Source: Latrodectus hesperus
Lineage: Eukaryota; Arthropoda; Arachnida; Araneae; Theridiidae
Reading direction: 5' to 3'
Assembly (NCBI GenBank): GCA_037975125.1
Contig: CM075857.1
Location: forward strand, 45,172,172-45,236,171
Length of the DNA stretch: 64,000 bases
A model generated the notes under the pieces. That model was not told where the DNA came from. It made no database searches and saw only the letters and a list, made by a program, of their open reading frames with translations. Of the stretch, positions 1 through 20,400 are shown piece by piece (within the stretch, counting starts at the first letter, position 1; each line of letters starts with the position of its first letter). A program made the position numbers and the translations under genes.

Positions 1-1297
1 AACTCAAAGAAGAAGAAGAAATAATTCATAAAACAAATTGTCAAAATTTTACGTTTATCTACGTTTTGAAAAATGCAATTAAGAGATATTCACATATAAC
101 CTAGATGGATCTAGCCAAAGATTTAGGATAGTATAGTACGAGAATTTCGATTAAAATCAATAACATTCAACCAACTAAGTCAACATTAGATGCTTCATAT
201 GACTATAGTAAATAAACGAGACAAAAATGAAAAAAAGAAAGTTGAGCAATAAATTGTGTAAGCATACACATTATTCAGCAACGCACACCGTTTATCTCTC
301 CAAATCCGACGTTTTTTGAGAAGAATTCTTCTGACTGCACATCACAAATAGAAGAATTTACTCAAAAATCTGAGGAGATCTCGTTTAGGTGATAAAACCA
401 TAGAAATCACGAGTCGAAATATATTTTATATTCGCACATGAATCTGGAATAACTGCGAAACGTTAACACAACTCTAATTCCACGAAAATATAACTCGAGA
501 AAATATCATTCAAATCAAAATGGGTGGCATTACCTCCCTGTAACTATTCATTAGAATAAAACTTACCCTGAGTACTTATAACATCAAAATAAGAGAAAAA
601 ACAGTATTTATTTTTTAATATTGTATTTATTATAAATGAATAGTTTTCCTTTTCTGGTATTCAGAATTTCATTGGTAGTTAACCATTCAATGTGGTAATT
701 CACCATGTCATCACATCACAAACGATATAAATAACAGGAAAAGTTATACTAATATTAATTTAATTTCCTTGTAAACAAGGTTAACAAATTTCGATATCAT
801 TCCTCACGTACAAATAATTCAGAGGGAGAATTATAACAATGCATTTCTCCTTTTGGAGAAATATAGCAGCTTAAAGATTAAGAAACTTAAGCGGAATATT
901 AGCTGAATAGATGAAACTTAATGCAACTTAAAAAGATGACGTCATAATTTTAAAAATAATACATAATACCACTACATCTATATAGTATTCAAATAGTTGA
1001 AGAAATACTTTAGGGACATTGATTTTGCTATTTATGTAAATACATTTAAAATATTCATATAGATTTGCTAGTTTAGATATAATTGAACCTCGGAACACAG
1101 CTCACGAAATTTTAATCAGCTGTGAAACGTTACTGGAACCCTAAATTTAAGTGACTCAAACTCTTCCATTATTTCAATTAACTCGAGTTCAAATGAATCA
1201 CTACCATTTATTATTTGTAAATTGGTGCCACAAAAATGAAACAGATATCTTATAGCAGAATGAATGTTGAATTGATAAAAAATTATCTGAAATGTAC
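1..1297 (-). other. Gene 1 intron 2 (partial)
   Basis: Downstream of the exon 2 donor (GTACAT at 1297) I find no C-cap exon resembling those at 17403 and 35776, so exon 3 is off window. Bases about 640-720 (ctggtattcagaatttcatt...) resemble about 22510-22590 in gene 2 intron 2, which supports the intron assignment. Confidence 0.6.
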
Positions 1298-5272
<3,975 letters not shown>

Positions 5273-5355
5273 CTTGAACTTTCAATTCTTGTGAGATCAC
5301 AGGTTGATGCGAAACTGAAAGCAATAGAGTTTGTGCTCTTGCACATTGTCTGTTT

Positions 5356-5370
5356 GACAGTAACAGCTGC
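5356..5370 (-). promoter_or_regulatory. Conserved upstream motif of gene 1
   Basis: Minus-strand GCAGCTGTTACTGTC, starting 84 bp above the ATG. The same CAGCTGTTACTG core (with an E-box CAGCTG) lies at 84-85 bp in all three genes, within a larger conserved 5' flank. It could be a core promoter or 5' UTR element. Confidence 0.45.
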
Positions 5371-6164
5371 CTTATTTTTCATGACTTCATCTGTAACTGG
5401 CACGAAGAATATTGACAGTTATTTCATTTTTTTACATTTTAACTCAACGATAGCATTTGTTCCCTTGTATTTTAACCATTTAGACAATAGGCCCAAAAAA
5501 GTTTCTTTTATTGAATCTATGATTGACAGAGTAAAAGTTTTAATTGTTGGAATATGTTATATAACTGCTTTAGATTATTTTTATTTACGCATAAAAATGT
5601 TGCCATATGTATGTAATTAGCTTAAATTATCAAGCAAACGTTATTACTTTATAGAAGATTTTTTATTTAAATATTCTAATTAATATTTTTGATATCTGAT
5701 TTTTATTGAAAAATAACACCTAAATGTATCTTTTCATTGATTCTCATAAGCAATTTTTTGCATTAAACTATGTATACATAAAAGGGAAATTTTTTCTTAT
5801 ATTTACAAGTAAAATTAACATACTTGCATCCTACACAATGGAAATTTTATTTGCTAAACATAATTAAATATCTAATAAGGAAGTATAGCAAACAAGTAGC
5901 ATATCATATATGTAAGGAAATGCTGCTAATTAATAAGATATATTTAGCTTTCCACATGATTATGAATCAGTTATGGTTTCAAAACAATATTCTTTATAAA
6001 ATTTAAGAAAAAATTTTTTGATTAGCAATTTCTTCTTATTACTTATTTTGCTTACTTACAACAATTTTTATTCGTGTTACGAGAAAAACGTGTTACGTGT
6101 TACGAAGGTTCTTTTCCTTTAACCTTTTCACTTTTTTTCACTTGGCCGTTTCATATATAAAGTA

Positions 6165-7320
6165 TTAGGTCTACCGGAAAGCTCTGTCCACTCCGGTTAC
6201 AATCAGTTTCAACAAGTATGCGCATATTCCTGTGACACATATTTGGCTCTCTCTTTTGATCGCTAACAATGTATACACATTTTCGTCGCAGATGAACTAA
6301 AACGAAGTTCTTTTACGAATTCCAGCAAGGAAGAAATGGTACAGAAGCGTATAGAAATTTATTGAAAGTGTTTGATGAAGGTACAGTTTCTGGTAGAACT
6401 TGCAGAAGATGGTTCAAAAAATTTCATGTAAGTGATTTCGACCTTTCTGATAAGTCACGCTCTGGGCGACCATCTTTGATCGACGACGATACTGTCAAGA
6501 TCATGTTAGAGCAAGATTCTTTTTTGACAGCATCGGAGATTGCGGAAAGGCTTGATTCAGCTCAACAAACCATTTCCGACCATATTCGGAAACTAGGGTT
6601 TGTGTGGAAGTATTCGAGATGGGTGCCACACAAGTTAAGTGAGAAGAATTTGAATGATCGAATCATCATATGCACATCTCTGCTCTCACGCAATAAAATC
6701 GAACCCTTCTTGGACCGGATCATAACTGGGGATGAAAAGTGGATTACCTATGAAAACATCATAAGAAATAGGGCATATTGTGAACCCGGAAAACCTGCCC
6801 CCTCTACCTCTAAACCGAAGTTGAACCTGAACAAGAGAATGTTGTGTATATGGTGGGACAATCGAGGACCAATACATTTTGAGCAGTTGAAACCAAACGA
6901 AAGGCTAAATTCGGAGAGGTACTGTCAGCAATTGGATAAATTAAAAACAGCATTCCAAGAAAAGAGGCCGGCGATGTTCAATAGGAAGGACATCATACTA
7001 CTTCATGACAATGCCAAGGCACATACTGCTTTGGGGACTCGTCAGAAAGTCGCAGAGCTAGGCTGGGAAATTCTGTCGCATCCACCATACTCCCCGGACC
7101 TAACACCATCTGATTATCACTTGTTTCTGTCCTTACAAAATTTCTTGCAGGGCAAACAATTCAAGAACGAAGAAGTTATCAGACAAGCACTGGTTCAATT
7201 TTTGACCTCTAGAGATAAGACATTTTTTAAAAATGGGATATACAAATTGCCATCACGCTGGCAAGAAGTCATAAATAATGATGGCAATTATATATAGGGA
7301 ATGAAACAACATAATTAAGT
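6165..7320 (+). mobile_element. mariner element, left end intact, right end not found
   Basis: The left terminus TTAGGTCTACCGGAAAG follows a TA dinucleotide (6163-6164) and is typical of mariner. The transposase frame follows. After its stop at 7297 I find no reverse complement of the left terminus up to about 7500, so the right end is lost or badly decayed; the end coordinate given is only approximate. Confidence 0.75.
6296..7297 (+). pseudogene. mariner DD34D transposase, start broken
   Basis: A frame open from 6296 encodes the helix-turn-helix region (FYEFQQGRNGTEAYRN..., RTCRRWFKKF), the WVPHKL linker, and the catalytic aspartates in TGDEKW, LLHDNAKAH and SPDLTPSDYH. The second and third Asp are separated by 34 residues, which is the mariner signature. 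The likely original ATG (6292) is one base out of frame with this reading frame, and a TGA sits at 6293-6295; the first in-frame ATG is far inside. So the catalytic domain is intact but the N-terminus appears broken by a 1-nt indel. It might still be a sequence error. Confidence 0.85.
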
Positions 7321-8519
7321 TTTCAACAATTGTCATAAAATAATAGGCCCTTTTGAGTATGCTGTTAATCACAACCAAAATTTTTACAGTTATATGTAAA
7401 TATTAAAACTGACTTTAAGGATCCTGATAAAAATCAAATGTAATTAAAAATGCTTACAATCAAGAAACATTCCAAAAAAATGTTAAGATGCCATCAAAAA
7501 TCAGTAATCAAAATATAATTCATATATGAATTTGAATAGCAATTTTATCAAGAGTTATAAAAATATATCGAATCATCAATACATCAAAGACTTAAATATA
7601 ATCAAATTCCATAATCAGATTCTATTAGTAAATTTGATCGTCCTGAAAACAACATTGTTGTATTATTTTTTCATTTTAAAGGACATACATTTGATTAACC
7701 CTATTATTATACAACAAATGGAATTTCATGGCGCAATAATTTTCACACATCAGGATGATTAAGCACTTACCAAATTTTCCTGAATTTTATATCAACAACT
7801 TTAAAAATCAAGCTTAAGTTATCTAAATAAGTAACCGTTCACATTCTTTTCTTAAAACAATTTTAGAAAGATGAGTAAAATGGATATATATGAGATTTTT
7901 CGCAAATACAAATTACGTGTTTCTAGTCACTGAATACCTGAGCTGGAAGATAATATGCTTCATATCTATATTTTCTTACGAAAAGCTCACCAATATAATC
8001 GTATTATACAATATCAAATGAATTGGTTCCTATTAAGCTTAGTGAAGTTTAGGTGCAATATTTTGTTGTACTGGTCGATATTACAACGCTGACAACAAAT
8101 GCCTTCAAAAGTCATTAATTCGTTGAACACGTTTTCAGGGATTACTTATCTAAGAGAATTTAGAAAAGAGAAACACGAGAATAATAATTATTCCCATATG
8201 AATAACTTGTTTATAAGAAAAGAAGAGCAAGAGCAATTACTTGATGTTTTATCAACTATTTGATTATAAGATACAGTTCTTGGAAAATTAAATGCGGCAT
8301 TAAATGTCTTCTTCCAACAAGAAATATATTTTCATCATTCATGATGGATACACTTGATAAATTTTAGAGATTTTAGCAATAAATTTTCTAAAATCCTGAA
8401 ATATAATAGGATTTTAAACTTTAAATTTCATAGAGAAAATATTCTACTAAATTTATTTAATAAAAATTATTTTTTCTGTAATATATTCAGTTTTATTACA
8501 AGACTTCTTTTGTTTATTT

Positions 8520-10713
<2,194 letters not shown>

Positions 10714-11919
10714 CCCACCCAGTTATGCAAATTACCTGACTTAATTTATAACAATATTTATTACTTCAAAATGTATTAGAATTGATCAAAATGTTGAGAA
10801 TAATCGCATGGTTTTTACATTTTATTCAAGCATTTCTTCTTTAATTCAGTAACATAAGTTTGCTTACATGAAGTTTAAAAGCTTTTCTCTTTTAACTTGA
10901 ATTGTGATATTAAATACTATATTAGTAAACATATCGACTATTTTATTAATACAGTTTTGAACTCCACACAATTTATAAAATAAATAGTATTCTCATTACA
11001 TTATAATATTAAAATATATTCCTAAAATTCTCCCAATAATGAGGTTATTTTACTTACCTGTTATGTAATTCTATTTTTTCTTCACTCAAACTTTCAGAAT
11101 CATTGAACAGTCTCTCATTATGGAGATTGTAAATATTTCTATCAAGCTATCATTCCAAATATAGAACATTTTGCTCATAAGCGAACAAAGTATTTTTACA
11201 AAGTAAGTTTTAACATTGACAATTCCTTTTGCTACTCTAGCCTTAGTAGTGGGAATGCTTTAAAATCTGTGTGATTCTACATTCTTAAATAAAGAACGTA
11301 CCTATCCTTTTTATGCAATTGAAAATATGAAACTACTCCTTATTGTGCTGTAATGAATGTAGCACAAAATAAACATAATTTTCTATCTTCATTTAGATTT
11401 AACTCACTTTTAAGGAAGTCGCTGGAAAATAAAAAAGATAACAATTCAAATTCCTTTAATGTTTCAATTTCACTACATCTCCTGATTTTCGACTGCTTAT
11501 ATTTTGTCAGAAACCCCATCATTTCAATTCAAGTTCAATTACCAAACATTCTGTATTACTTGTAATTTTACCAACAGTTTAAATGTCTTAGAATGAAAAA
11601 TAGAACCAATTATATTTGATATATTTCATTTTGTAATATCGTTATAAAATGGAATACATCAAAATTAATTATAATAATCTCGGGGATTATCTGCGTTAAA
11701 GAGGAAATCATATTTCATCTATTACACCACGACTGTCTTAACAATTATAAGTACTGTTTTCTAATTTGAATAAAGTCTTAAGCACTCGAAATGCTTTTGG
11801 ATGCATTTGAATTGTTACTATTACAAGGATATTTATTCTGTTCTTTAGCATATTATATGCTAAAATATATAAATTAAATACCTGTGTGACGGAATTTTCT
11901 TCATCAAAATGTCAACTAC

Positions 11920-12078
<159 letters not shown>

Positions 12079-12244
12079 CAAAATTATTAAATTATTTAAT
12101 ATTTCATAAATTGCAATTTCTCTACTTAAAGCTTTTTAATGTGAATTTTTAATGGGGTACAGCTAGAATAAAAAACAATAGTTAGAAATACCAAAACAAA
12201 TTCACATGTGAGAGTCACACAGTATTTTAAATTGAAATTATTAT

Positions 12245-12246
<2 letters not shown>

Positions 12247-12335
<89 letters not shown>
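12247..12335. repeat. (TA)n array
   Basis: Pure TA dinucleotide run. Confidence 0.95.
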
Positions 12336-12337
<2 letters not shown>

Positions 12338-12659
12338 TAACGTTATGCAGTCAATTTAAAATTTTTTCCCAGCTTGGAAAAAAATTTTCCCTTGCAAACC
12401 AAAATTTTTATTGACAAAATCTTAATTGTATTGTCAAATTTTTAAAACAAATGAAATTTGGTGTTACTCTTAAGATTTTACTCTTAATTCGAAATCTGTT
12501 ATAAAATAATCGTTTAAAGATTGTTACCTACTCTGAATTTTTTAAATACAATGCGTTTTTAGAAACAACTGGAAAATATTTTTATTTATGCTTTTTAATA
12601 ATATTTCTCCTTTCACAGTTACCATCAACTTCATTTTGTAATTTGTCATTTATTGCATC

Positions 12660-12800
12660 AATATTATTTCTTCGTTAACCCTTCATTATTATCATCATTC
12701 CATTATTATTATTATTATCATCATCATTCATTATTTTCATTCCATTAATCTATTCATTCATTATAATCATTCTTTCATTAATCCGTTCATTATATTTTAA
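12660..12800. repeat. Imperfect ATT/ATC/CATT simple repeat
   Basis: Runs of attatt, atcatc and cattcatt units alternate over about 140 bp. No coding signal. Confidence 0.7.
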
Positions 12801-13395
12801 TTTTTAATTATAAATATTGCGTTGTATTTTCCAAATTGTTGCTCAAATTCTCGCGATTTATTTTTCATAATGTATGAGCCATAAATCCACTATGAATGAA
12901 CTTTCACTTTAGAGAGAGAGAGAAAGAGATATTGGATTATTTAAAACTTTAATAATTTAGAATAATTTTAAAACGTTTGAGTTCTTAATATATAATAATT
13001 ATTTTTATTCTCTTCTAAACATATTAACCAAAGTCTAAACTTCTTTTTTAAGCACTCATTAATTAAAGCAACTTATCCTTTATATTATGATAAGACGGCT
13101 ATAAGGGAATGATCATTAAAATGATTGTCTACAGGATCTAGTGATGAAATTGCTAATAAATTCGTATTTAATATATTCCTAGTTTGCATTTCCAACATGG
13201 ATCAAATTCCCCATATCTGTAGTTAATTTAATTTACCACTATTGGATATTTTCTTTCAATTTCACCATATACAAGACATTTTAAAGGGGATTTTTAAGAT
13301 TCCTCCTTAAATCGAGCCTGCAATAAAATACTGGAGTTATTAAAGTAGTGAATACTTTTAAAAAAGATTTCGACAACTTGCGATTACATTAAATA

Positions 13396-14364
13396 CACTG
13401 CTGGACAATTGCTAAGGACGGATCACAATATTGCAATGTAGCATAACATTAAGCGAGACATGAGGCCAAGTAGGATAAAACATAGTTGCCACACTGTTCA
13501 GACATTAGAATAAAGAATATTTATTGTTCTGGAAAGTACAAAAGCTGTGAAACATCTGAAAGAAAAAAATGCTCATTTGATGCTGCATACGGAAAAATGG
13601 AACAATGCATCTAAAAGTCAGCATGCACCTTGAAGAAAGATATGAGTACGGGATATGTCCACCGTGGAGTGTGATGCAACATTCCACCCGTCGTATCATA
13701 CTTTGCACAACATTATTCGGCAGCTGTTGAGGCAATTTATCCCATTCCTCTGGGAGTGCACGGATGAGGGTGTTCTTGTTTGTCGGAGGATAGTTTCGAC
13801 CAGCAACTTGCCTCCCCAATGCATCCCACACATTTTCAATGGGGCTTAGATCTGGAGAACGTGATGGCCATACGATATATCTTGCTTATAGGACGATATA
13901 TCTGTCTTCTGCAGGCGTCGTATTTCTAACACGACCTCCCCCATGCCGCCTACTACACATTCCAGTAATTTAAATGACTTCCACAGCCGTGAAACAACGC
14001 TGTGAGCGATGTCGAACTCCCTGGCAACATCTGTTATTTTTCGCCCTTCTTCGATCTTTCCAGTAATTCGGCCACGCATAAAATCATCTAAGAAGTAGGG
14101 AAGACATGCCAAAAATTTCAAGTTCGTCTATTAAACCTTTCCTGTAAAACTTTGAGTTGAAACAACAACTGTCCACACGCGTCAAAACCTTTAAAGCTCT
14201 TATGAATGCTATCACGTGATGAGCAGACGTGGGAAAAAATTGCATACGCATACTTCTTCTTACTATATCCCGCACTTATTCTAATTTTCCACATTTTGCT
14301 TCCTTTCATTTTGCGGTTGCGATGGATGATAGTGTTATCAGTCCTTAGCAATTATCCAGCAGTG
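13396..14364 (-). mobile_element. Internally deleted Tc1-like transposon
   Basis: 969 bp flanked by TA. The termini CACTGCTGGACAATTGCTAA (left) and its near-exact reverse complement (right) form the inverted repeats. The minus strand keeps the N-terminal helix-turn-helix part (MRGRITGKIEEGRKITDVAR, about 14074-14015) and the C-terminal part (SPDLSPIENVWDALG, about 13850-13810). The region holding the first two catalytic aspartates is gone. A direct repeat acgatatatct brackets the deletion junction (about 13872-13905). Confidence 0.85.
13580..14121 (-). pseudogene. Tc1-like transposase remnant
   Basis: Frame 1 ends in a region like TTPAEDRYIVL, conserved in Tc1 proteins, then breaks at the deletion. 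Frame 2 resumes at WPSRSPDLSPIENVWD, which carries the catalytic Glu, and continues to RVECCITLHGG. The protein cannot be functional because both catalytic Asp are missing. Confidence 0.8.
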
Positions 14365-14399
14365 TACTTCTAAATACATGTTAAAGAATAAATATAAAA

Positions 14400-15300
14400 C
14401 CTGCCATTTTTAGTTTAATTCTTTAGCAAAACATGATCTGGAATCAAGTAGAAGACCTCCAATACTTGGCATGTCTCGCAGGGGTATCATTTCATTTGGA
14501 GGACACTGTGACCACAACATATTTAACGTGCTCCTATCACCTTTATCGAACATGACGGACCTATGGTTAATCCGGAGTTCGATCTCATCATCTTTCGATA
14601 ATGAGTACGACGACTTAACCAACCAGGTTAATGAGTGGATACTAAACGTTTTGCAAACAAAACCATTTTATGACTAATGGGCTGTGGTGTAGTTGCACAG
14701 GTTTAAACTGCTGATCTCACAATAAATCTGCTTCATCCAGCTTTAGCCACTTGAGGGCGCTTAAATCTTCTATGCCATTCAGTATGAGCTTTAGCAAAAC
14801 TTTAACTTCATATTCCCATAAACACTGATCATGTCTCAACCAGTGCAAGTGGCAATATCACGGAATGGAAATCCCTATTTTCGATAGGCAGCGATCTTAA
14901 TTTATCAAATTCAGACACTTGTTAATAATTATTTATTTTTATTCGAAGTATAATACGACATTTTGAGGAAACTCTCATCTTACAAAGTGATTTTAGACTG
15001 AGAAATCCACTTCACAACTTTTTATAGGTAGAGTTTCAGATAGATGTTGTTTGTCCTCCCTGCTTCTTCCAAATTCGCTAAAGTTTTAATCGGTTAAATA
15101 TTGCATCGTTTCATTCCTTCGTGTGATTTTGACGTTGGGGAGATCATTTCTTCCTGATGTTGCCATTCTAATGGCCTGCACAGTATTTGGTCGTATTCCT
15201 TGTTGTAAGACAGAACACTTGAAACAATCCACATTATCTGGTGTGCAAGCATAAAACTGAAGAGCAAAGTCAATTTTTTGTTGTTCAGGTGCATTTAGAA
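14400..15300 (-). other. GC-elevated stretch of unknown origin, coding-like remnants
   Basis: Composition is clearly less AT-rich than the surroundings. The minus strand has an open run of 70 codons at 14622-14410 (SSYSLSKDDEIELRINHRS...) and a second at 15294-15094, but no family is recognised and flanking frames are broken. Could be an old pseudogene or unknown transposon. Confidence 0.3.
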
Positions 15301-16800
15301 TTGAACCTAATATTTTCTACGGTATAAAATTTAATCGTATCATTAGACCAGGTTGAGCTACACAAAAAGTTTTGATACTACGTTGTTGCAGTTGTTAATT
15401 GAACGGTTTACAACTTAAAATGGGTTTTAAACCACTTTTCAAGGAAATCAACATTTAAACCTGAACAAAGATTCGAAACCGTCAATCATTGAACTAAAGG
15501 TAAAAAGAACCCTGAATTAGATTTTTAAAAAAGTATTATCTGGGCATACTAATATTGAAAATTCTACATTTTTGTAACACTTTGTATTAATACCTGCAAT
15601 TCAAATATTAACAAGAAAAAGGAAGATTATTCAGTACAGGTAGACCTTTTTCCCCCTATTTAATCTGAATAATAATTAGAATCAAAGATTTGCATTGTAT
15701 TTTTTCTGGTTTTTTTCTATCTTTATTATTCTTACTTATTTTATAAAATCAAACTATTTTTTATATCAGAGGATTAATTTCAAAATATTTTCTTGCAAAT
15801 TTTTTTTTCTACTAATGACATAAATTTTATACCATATATTTAAAGATTGTTCTTATCAATTAGAAAAATTTTGATATTCTACTAAAAATTTTTGAGTGCT
15901 ATATTACTTTATTGCAAATTTTTAGAGATATGGATGACATTTAGTTTGTTGCCCCCCAAACAATTGACAGAACATGGCTATATACTTTGTTTTATTAAAT
16001 ACTTGTAAGAAGCATATAACTACAAATCATTGAAACTTTAAGAAGTCACTAATTTTATTTTAATTTTAATTTTATTATTAATAATTAAATTATTTTTAAT
16101 TTTATTTATTTTTTTAATATATTATAAATATAAAAATAAATATAAAAATAAAAAAATTATAAAATAAAAAAATATATATAATTATTATAAAATAATAATA
16201 TTTAAATTAATAATTAAATTATAATTATTATTTATATAAAAATATTAATTTTAATAAATTAATTTATATTTTCTGCACAGGAAAACTCTCGATAAACAGA
16301 AACTTTTATCAAATTTTATTCACTGTTAAATGATATTTTTTTCAAAAATAGTAAAATATTAACCCACTTTAAAACTACAATGTATCTCATTAATTCTTAT
16401 AAATATTTAAAAAGTTATTTATTCATGCATGAAACAGAGAAATTTTTTGAAAATAATAAGCATGTATATGCCGTCATTTATTTTCATTTAATTGCAAAAT
16501 AAAATGCAGTACAAATTCAGGGTTTTCTTGTAATTTGAATCTATTTCATAAAATGTTCAATTATTCTGAAGGATGGTTCCCGAAATATTTTTTCATTAGA
16601 GTTTGTTCAGATTTTAAAATTTGTTTCGTATTAATGTTTTTTCTCATATCTTTGAAATATAATTTGTTGTTTGTTTGTTAGTTGTTTGCTTGTTATTTAT
16701 TGTTTGCTATACATTTACTAAAAATAAGTAAAAAAAAACTTCTTATTTCTAGAAAGAAAAATAAAGAGATTATCTAAATTTCTATTTTGATCATTTTTTG
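15300..16800. other. AT-rich intergenic DNA, no gene seen
   Basis: Includes a nearly pure A/T stretch at about 16050-16260. I see no coding signal and no clear element ends. Confidence 0.6.
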
Positions 16801-16802
16801 TA

Positions 16803-16976
<174 letters not shown>

Positions 16977-16984
16977 CCTCCGAA

Positions 16985-17114
<130 letters not shown>

Positions 17115-17146
17115 TAAAACAGAACACTTTATATCGTTTACTTGCA

Positions 17147-17152
17147 TTTATT
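17147..17152 (-). other. Polyadenylation signal of gene 2
   Basis: AATAAA on the minus strand, 109 bp below the stop codon. Gene 3 has one at the same distance. The 3' UTRs of the two genes also share the stretch atccaactgaa. Confidence 0.6.
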
Positions 17153-17260
17153 AATATAATAGAACATTCTATAAACACCCTGACAGCGTATTGTCTAATT
17201 ATATCCAACTGAAATGCACATGCATTTCAGTGTTTTTAATAGGCATTCTTGCATTAATTT

Positions 17261-17403
17261 TCAACACCACAATTCATCATCATTCAGCTCTTTAATCTGT
17301 TTGCCATGTATATTCGGAGGTTCGTCACACGAGCCCCACGTATTCTTGGGAAACTTTACTTTCAGAATCCACTTCATCCGACAATCACATCTTAGAGCAT
17401 TAC
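17261..17403 (-). CDS. Gene 2 exon 3 (LRR C-cap, stop)
   Basis: 143 nt after a TTCTAG acceptor. It reads GNALRCDCRMKWIL, then a PKNTWGSC motif, and ends LWC-TGA. This is a classical LRRCT cap with four cysteines. It is too short to be found by length and was recognised by its match to 35776-35634. Confidence 0.9.
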
Positions 17404-20400
17404 CTAGAAATCAAAAGAAATACACTTTGATATTCATTAAGAGATAAATAAGAATATAAAGCTCGTGAAAATATATAATTGTGTAACAGATTTATGTTAA
17501 CTTTACTGACAAGAGATGGCGTTACTGCTCAATAGAATGAACTTACAAAATATTCAATATCCAATAAGAAATAGAGTTAGATGATATAGAAGAGAGATGT
17601 GAGGAATGGAAGGCGAACCATCCGGTTTATAAATAACTTTGTTTATTATTTGTAATGTACCATATAACCTTATATATTACTTTGTTTATTGCTATCAAGT
17701 ATTTTCTTTTGTAACTGTTTTAATCATGTGTAATGTCGTGTTTTGTTTTGTATTATTCTAACTTCGATTTTCTTATGTCCCTACAATTGCTTTTAAAATT
17801 GTAACAAATGAAAACATTTCAACAGCGATGATATTTCATTTCGAAATAGAATATGTAAATATTAGGAATGTTTTTTTCCCATTATCTTATGTATTTCGTA
17901 AGACTTTACTAAAAAGAAAAACTTACAGCCATTTTACGAATATTACAAATTTAATCGAATATATGAACAAAAGAAAAAATCCTTTACGATTATTATGTTT
18001 TCATGCTACTAACATCAATTTACGGATGTTAGATTCTAAGCGTGAAAGTCTTAAGTTGTAGGTCACACAACGTAAGAAATTCTTAACACAAAACTTCTAT
18101 TATATTCTTAACACAACAAAGGTAACACAACGTAGGAAATTCTTAAGTTGTGTGGCCTTTGTTGACAATTGATAAGAATCCAATACAGCTACTGAAGGTA
18201 TCAAGCTTCAATCAAGCAAAAAGGCACACTGCATGGAGTAATTTTTACACATACTTTTTAGAATTAGCACTAGAAGAGATGACAAGTCTAAATATCGAAC
18301 CCTAAATTCCCCCCTTTCACTTATTTATTAGTGAAAGTTTATATTTTAAATTTAACCTCATACTTATAATGAGGAAACAGTGCATATCAGATGTATACTG
18401 CATTTAAATTTAAGCATAGTATTATAAATGTTCAGTAATTTATAGTGTTTTAGTGGTTTATAAATTGCAATGCATCAAATAATATATTACATTATATTTA
18501 ATACATCTTATTAATAATAGAAAAATATTAAGTTACTATATTTCAAGAAATAGATTTTTCTTACAAACAATTGTAATAATGATCTTTGTTAAAACTGCAA
18601 AATAGTTAATTGTTTAAATTATTTTGTGCATTTTTTTAAAAAAAAGCTTGTTTTCTAAAAGTATTTTCAAATAAAACTTTTGCTTTTATATTTTCTTTTG
18701 AAACACTTGCTCAACAAATGAATAGCGAAATACAGAGTGCAGCACATATACCTGCCTGTAAAATCAATGAATGTTTATACATACTCTTGTTAGTTCTTTT
18801 GTATTGTGATGTTATTATTGATGGCATACTACATCCTGAGTTCAATTGTGTGTGTGTGGTTTTGTTCCGTATACTCTTTCTTTCAACATTTTCCACAAGT
18901 ATAAGTCACAAGTGAACAATTCAAGAAAAACCGAGGAGACTACAAGCCTTTGCTGATAGTCTTCTCAAATGTAAACACCTCATTCACACGCGCCAATTAT
19001 GATGTGATCTGTGGCATGTTGCCTCATCCTGCTGAAAGTAACGTAACTAAATCTTCTTTTCTGGAATGTTTGAATAAAATTCCTTTAGGATTCCCAAATC
19101 GAATTCATAATTCACTGTGGTCTCAAAAAAATGGGTCCCACACGCAAGTTTTTTTTTTTTTTTTTGCCAAAAAAGTAATATACGAATATAAATAAATATT
19201 TGTAAAAAACGTAATATTATACTGTATTGCGATGGATCTGTTTTACGTACAGCCCTCTGTATAATACAAGTATATCTAAAATATATGTATAAATTTTGAC
19301 TATTTTGTTAATTTTGCTTAAAATAAGGCATTAACTATTTAAACTTTCAGTTTATATTTTGTTAGATGATATAATTATATGCCAGAATTATATTGGATTT
19401 AAGAAAATTTAAAGTTCCTTATTGAATCTACACTTTGATTTGAAAATGCATTAGTATAAGCTGTTGTAATGTTTTTTTTTTTTTATCGTCCACTGTAATT
19501 TGCTTCCTGGAGTAAAAATTTTTAGATAGTATATCAAACATACGTGTCAGAAGGGATAAAACGTGAAACTTTTTTAAGCCCTTACTTAGACAGATATGAT
19601 TAAAAACAACTGAAATGCAAAACCCTACTTCAGTCGTTCAATAATGACTTAAGATCCTATGCAGAAATTTTAACTTAAAAAACCCAAAAGTTTAGTATTA
19701 GACTTCATTTTGTTATTCAAAAAATGGAAATTTCATTTCTTGAATCATTACAGCTCCTAAAATATTTATTTATTATTTTACAAATTGCAAACTTTAGCCC
19801 TTAAGCCGTTAGTTTACGGCTCTCCAATACTTTTTGACAATGTTCTCATATTGTGAAAGTACAGTACAATAATTTAAATGTTCAAAAATCATTGGTTGGT
19901 TAGAGTCATACAAAACACAGGTTTAGGTAATCCACTACTCTAATTCTATAGATATGGTCCCGTAAGCAGTCATGTCCAATCAGTCCTCTCAATAGAGCCA
20001 CCACAATTTTTCTTGGAAAACTAGGAACAATGCTCTTCTCCCCCAGAATCTTCCATCTCTTATTCTTTGTGCGTTGAATCATGCCTCGTTTAAGAGTTTT
20101 TCTTAAACAAGTCAATTTAATAAACATTTTAATTGAGTGAAAAAAGGGCGATTTATACGTTGTTCCATCAAAGCTCTTTTCTTAGTCAATGCATCAGCTT
20201 TTTCATTGCCCAAAATTCCACAATGGGAAGGAATCTATTAGAATGAAATTCTGTGTGCTAGTGCCTTAAGCAAGGGTCTACACTCTAAAATTCTTCGAGG
20301 CATAATTTGATTATTTAAAAGGGATTAAAGCGTACTTTTAGAATCTAATTATATGACAGCTATTAGAAAAGAGTGGTAAAATCGATAGTTGTTGAATAGC

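Noticed and set aside
5291..5620. 109-codon plus-strand frame upstream of gene 1
   Set aside because: It lies over the conserved 5' flank of the minus-strand gene, is not open in the other copies, and has no family resemblance.
7298..7420. Right inverted terminus of the 6.2-kb mariner
   Set aside because: I searched for the reverse complement of TTAGGTCTACCGG and found only a weak taggccctttt; not supportable.
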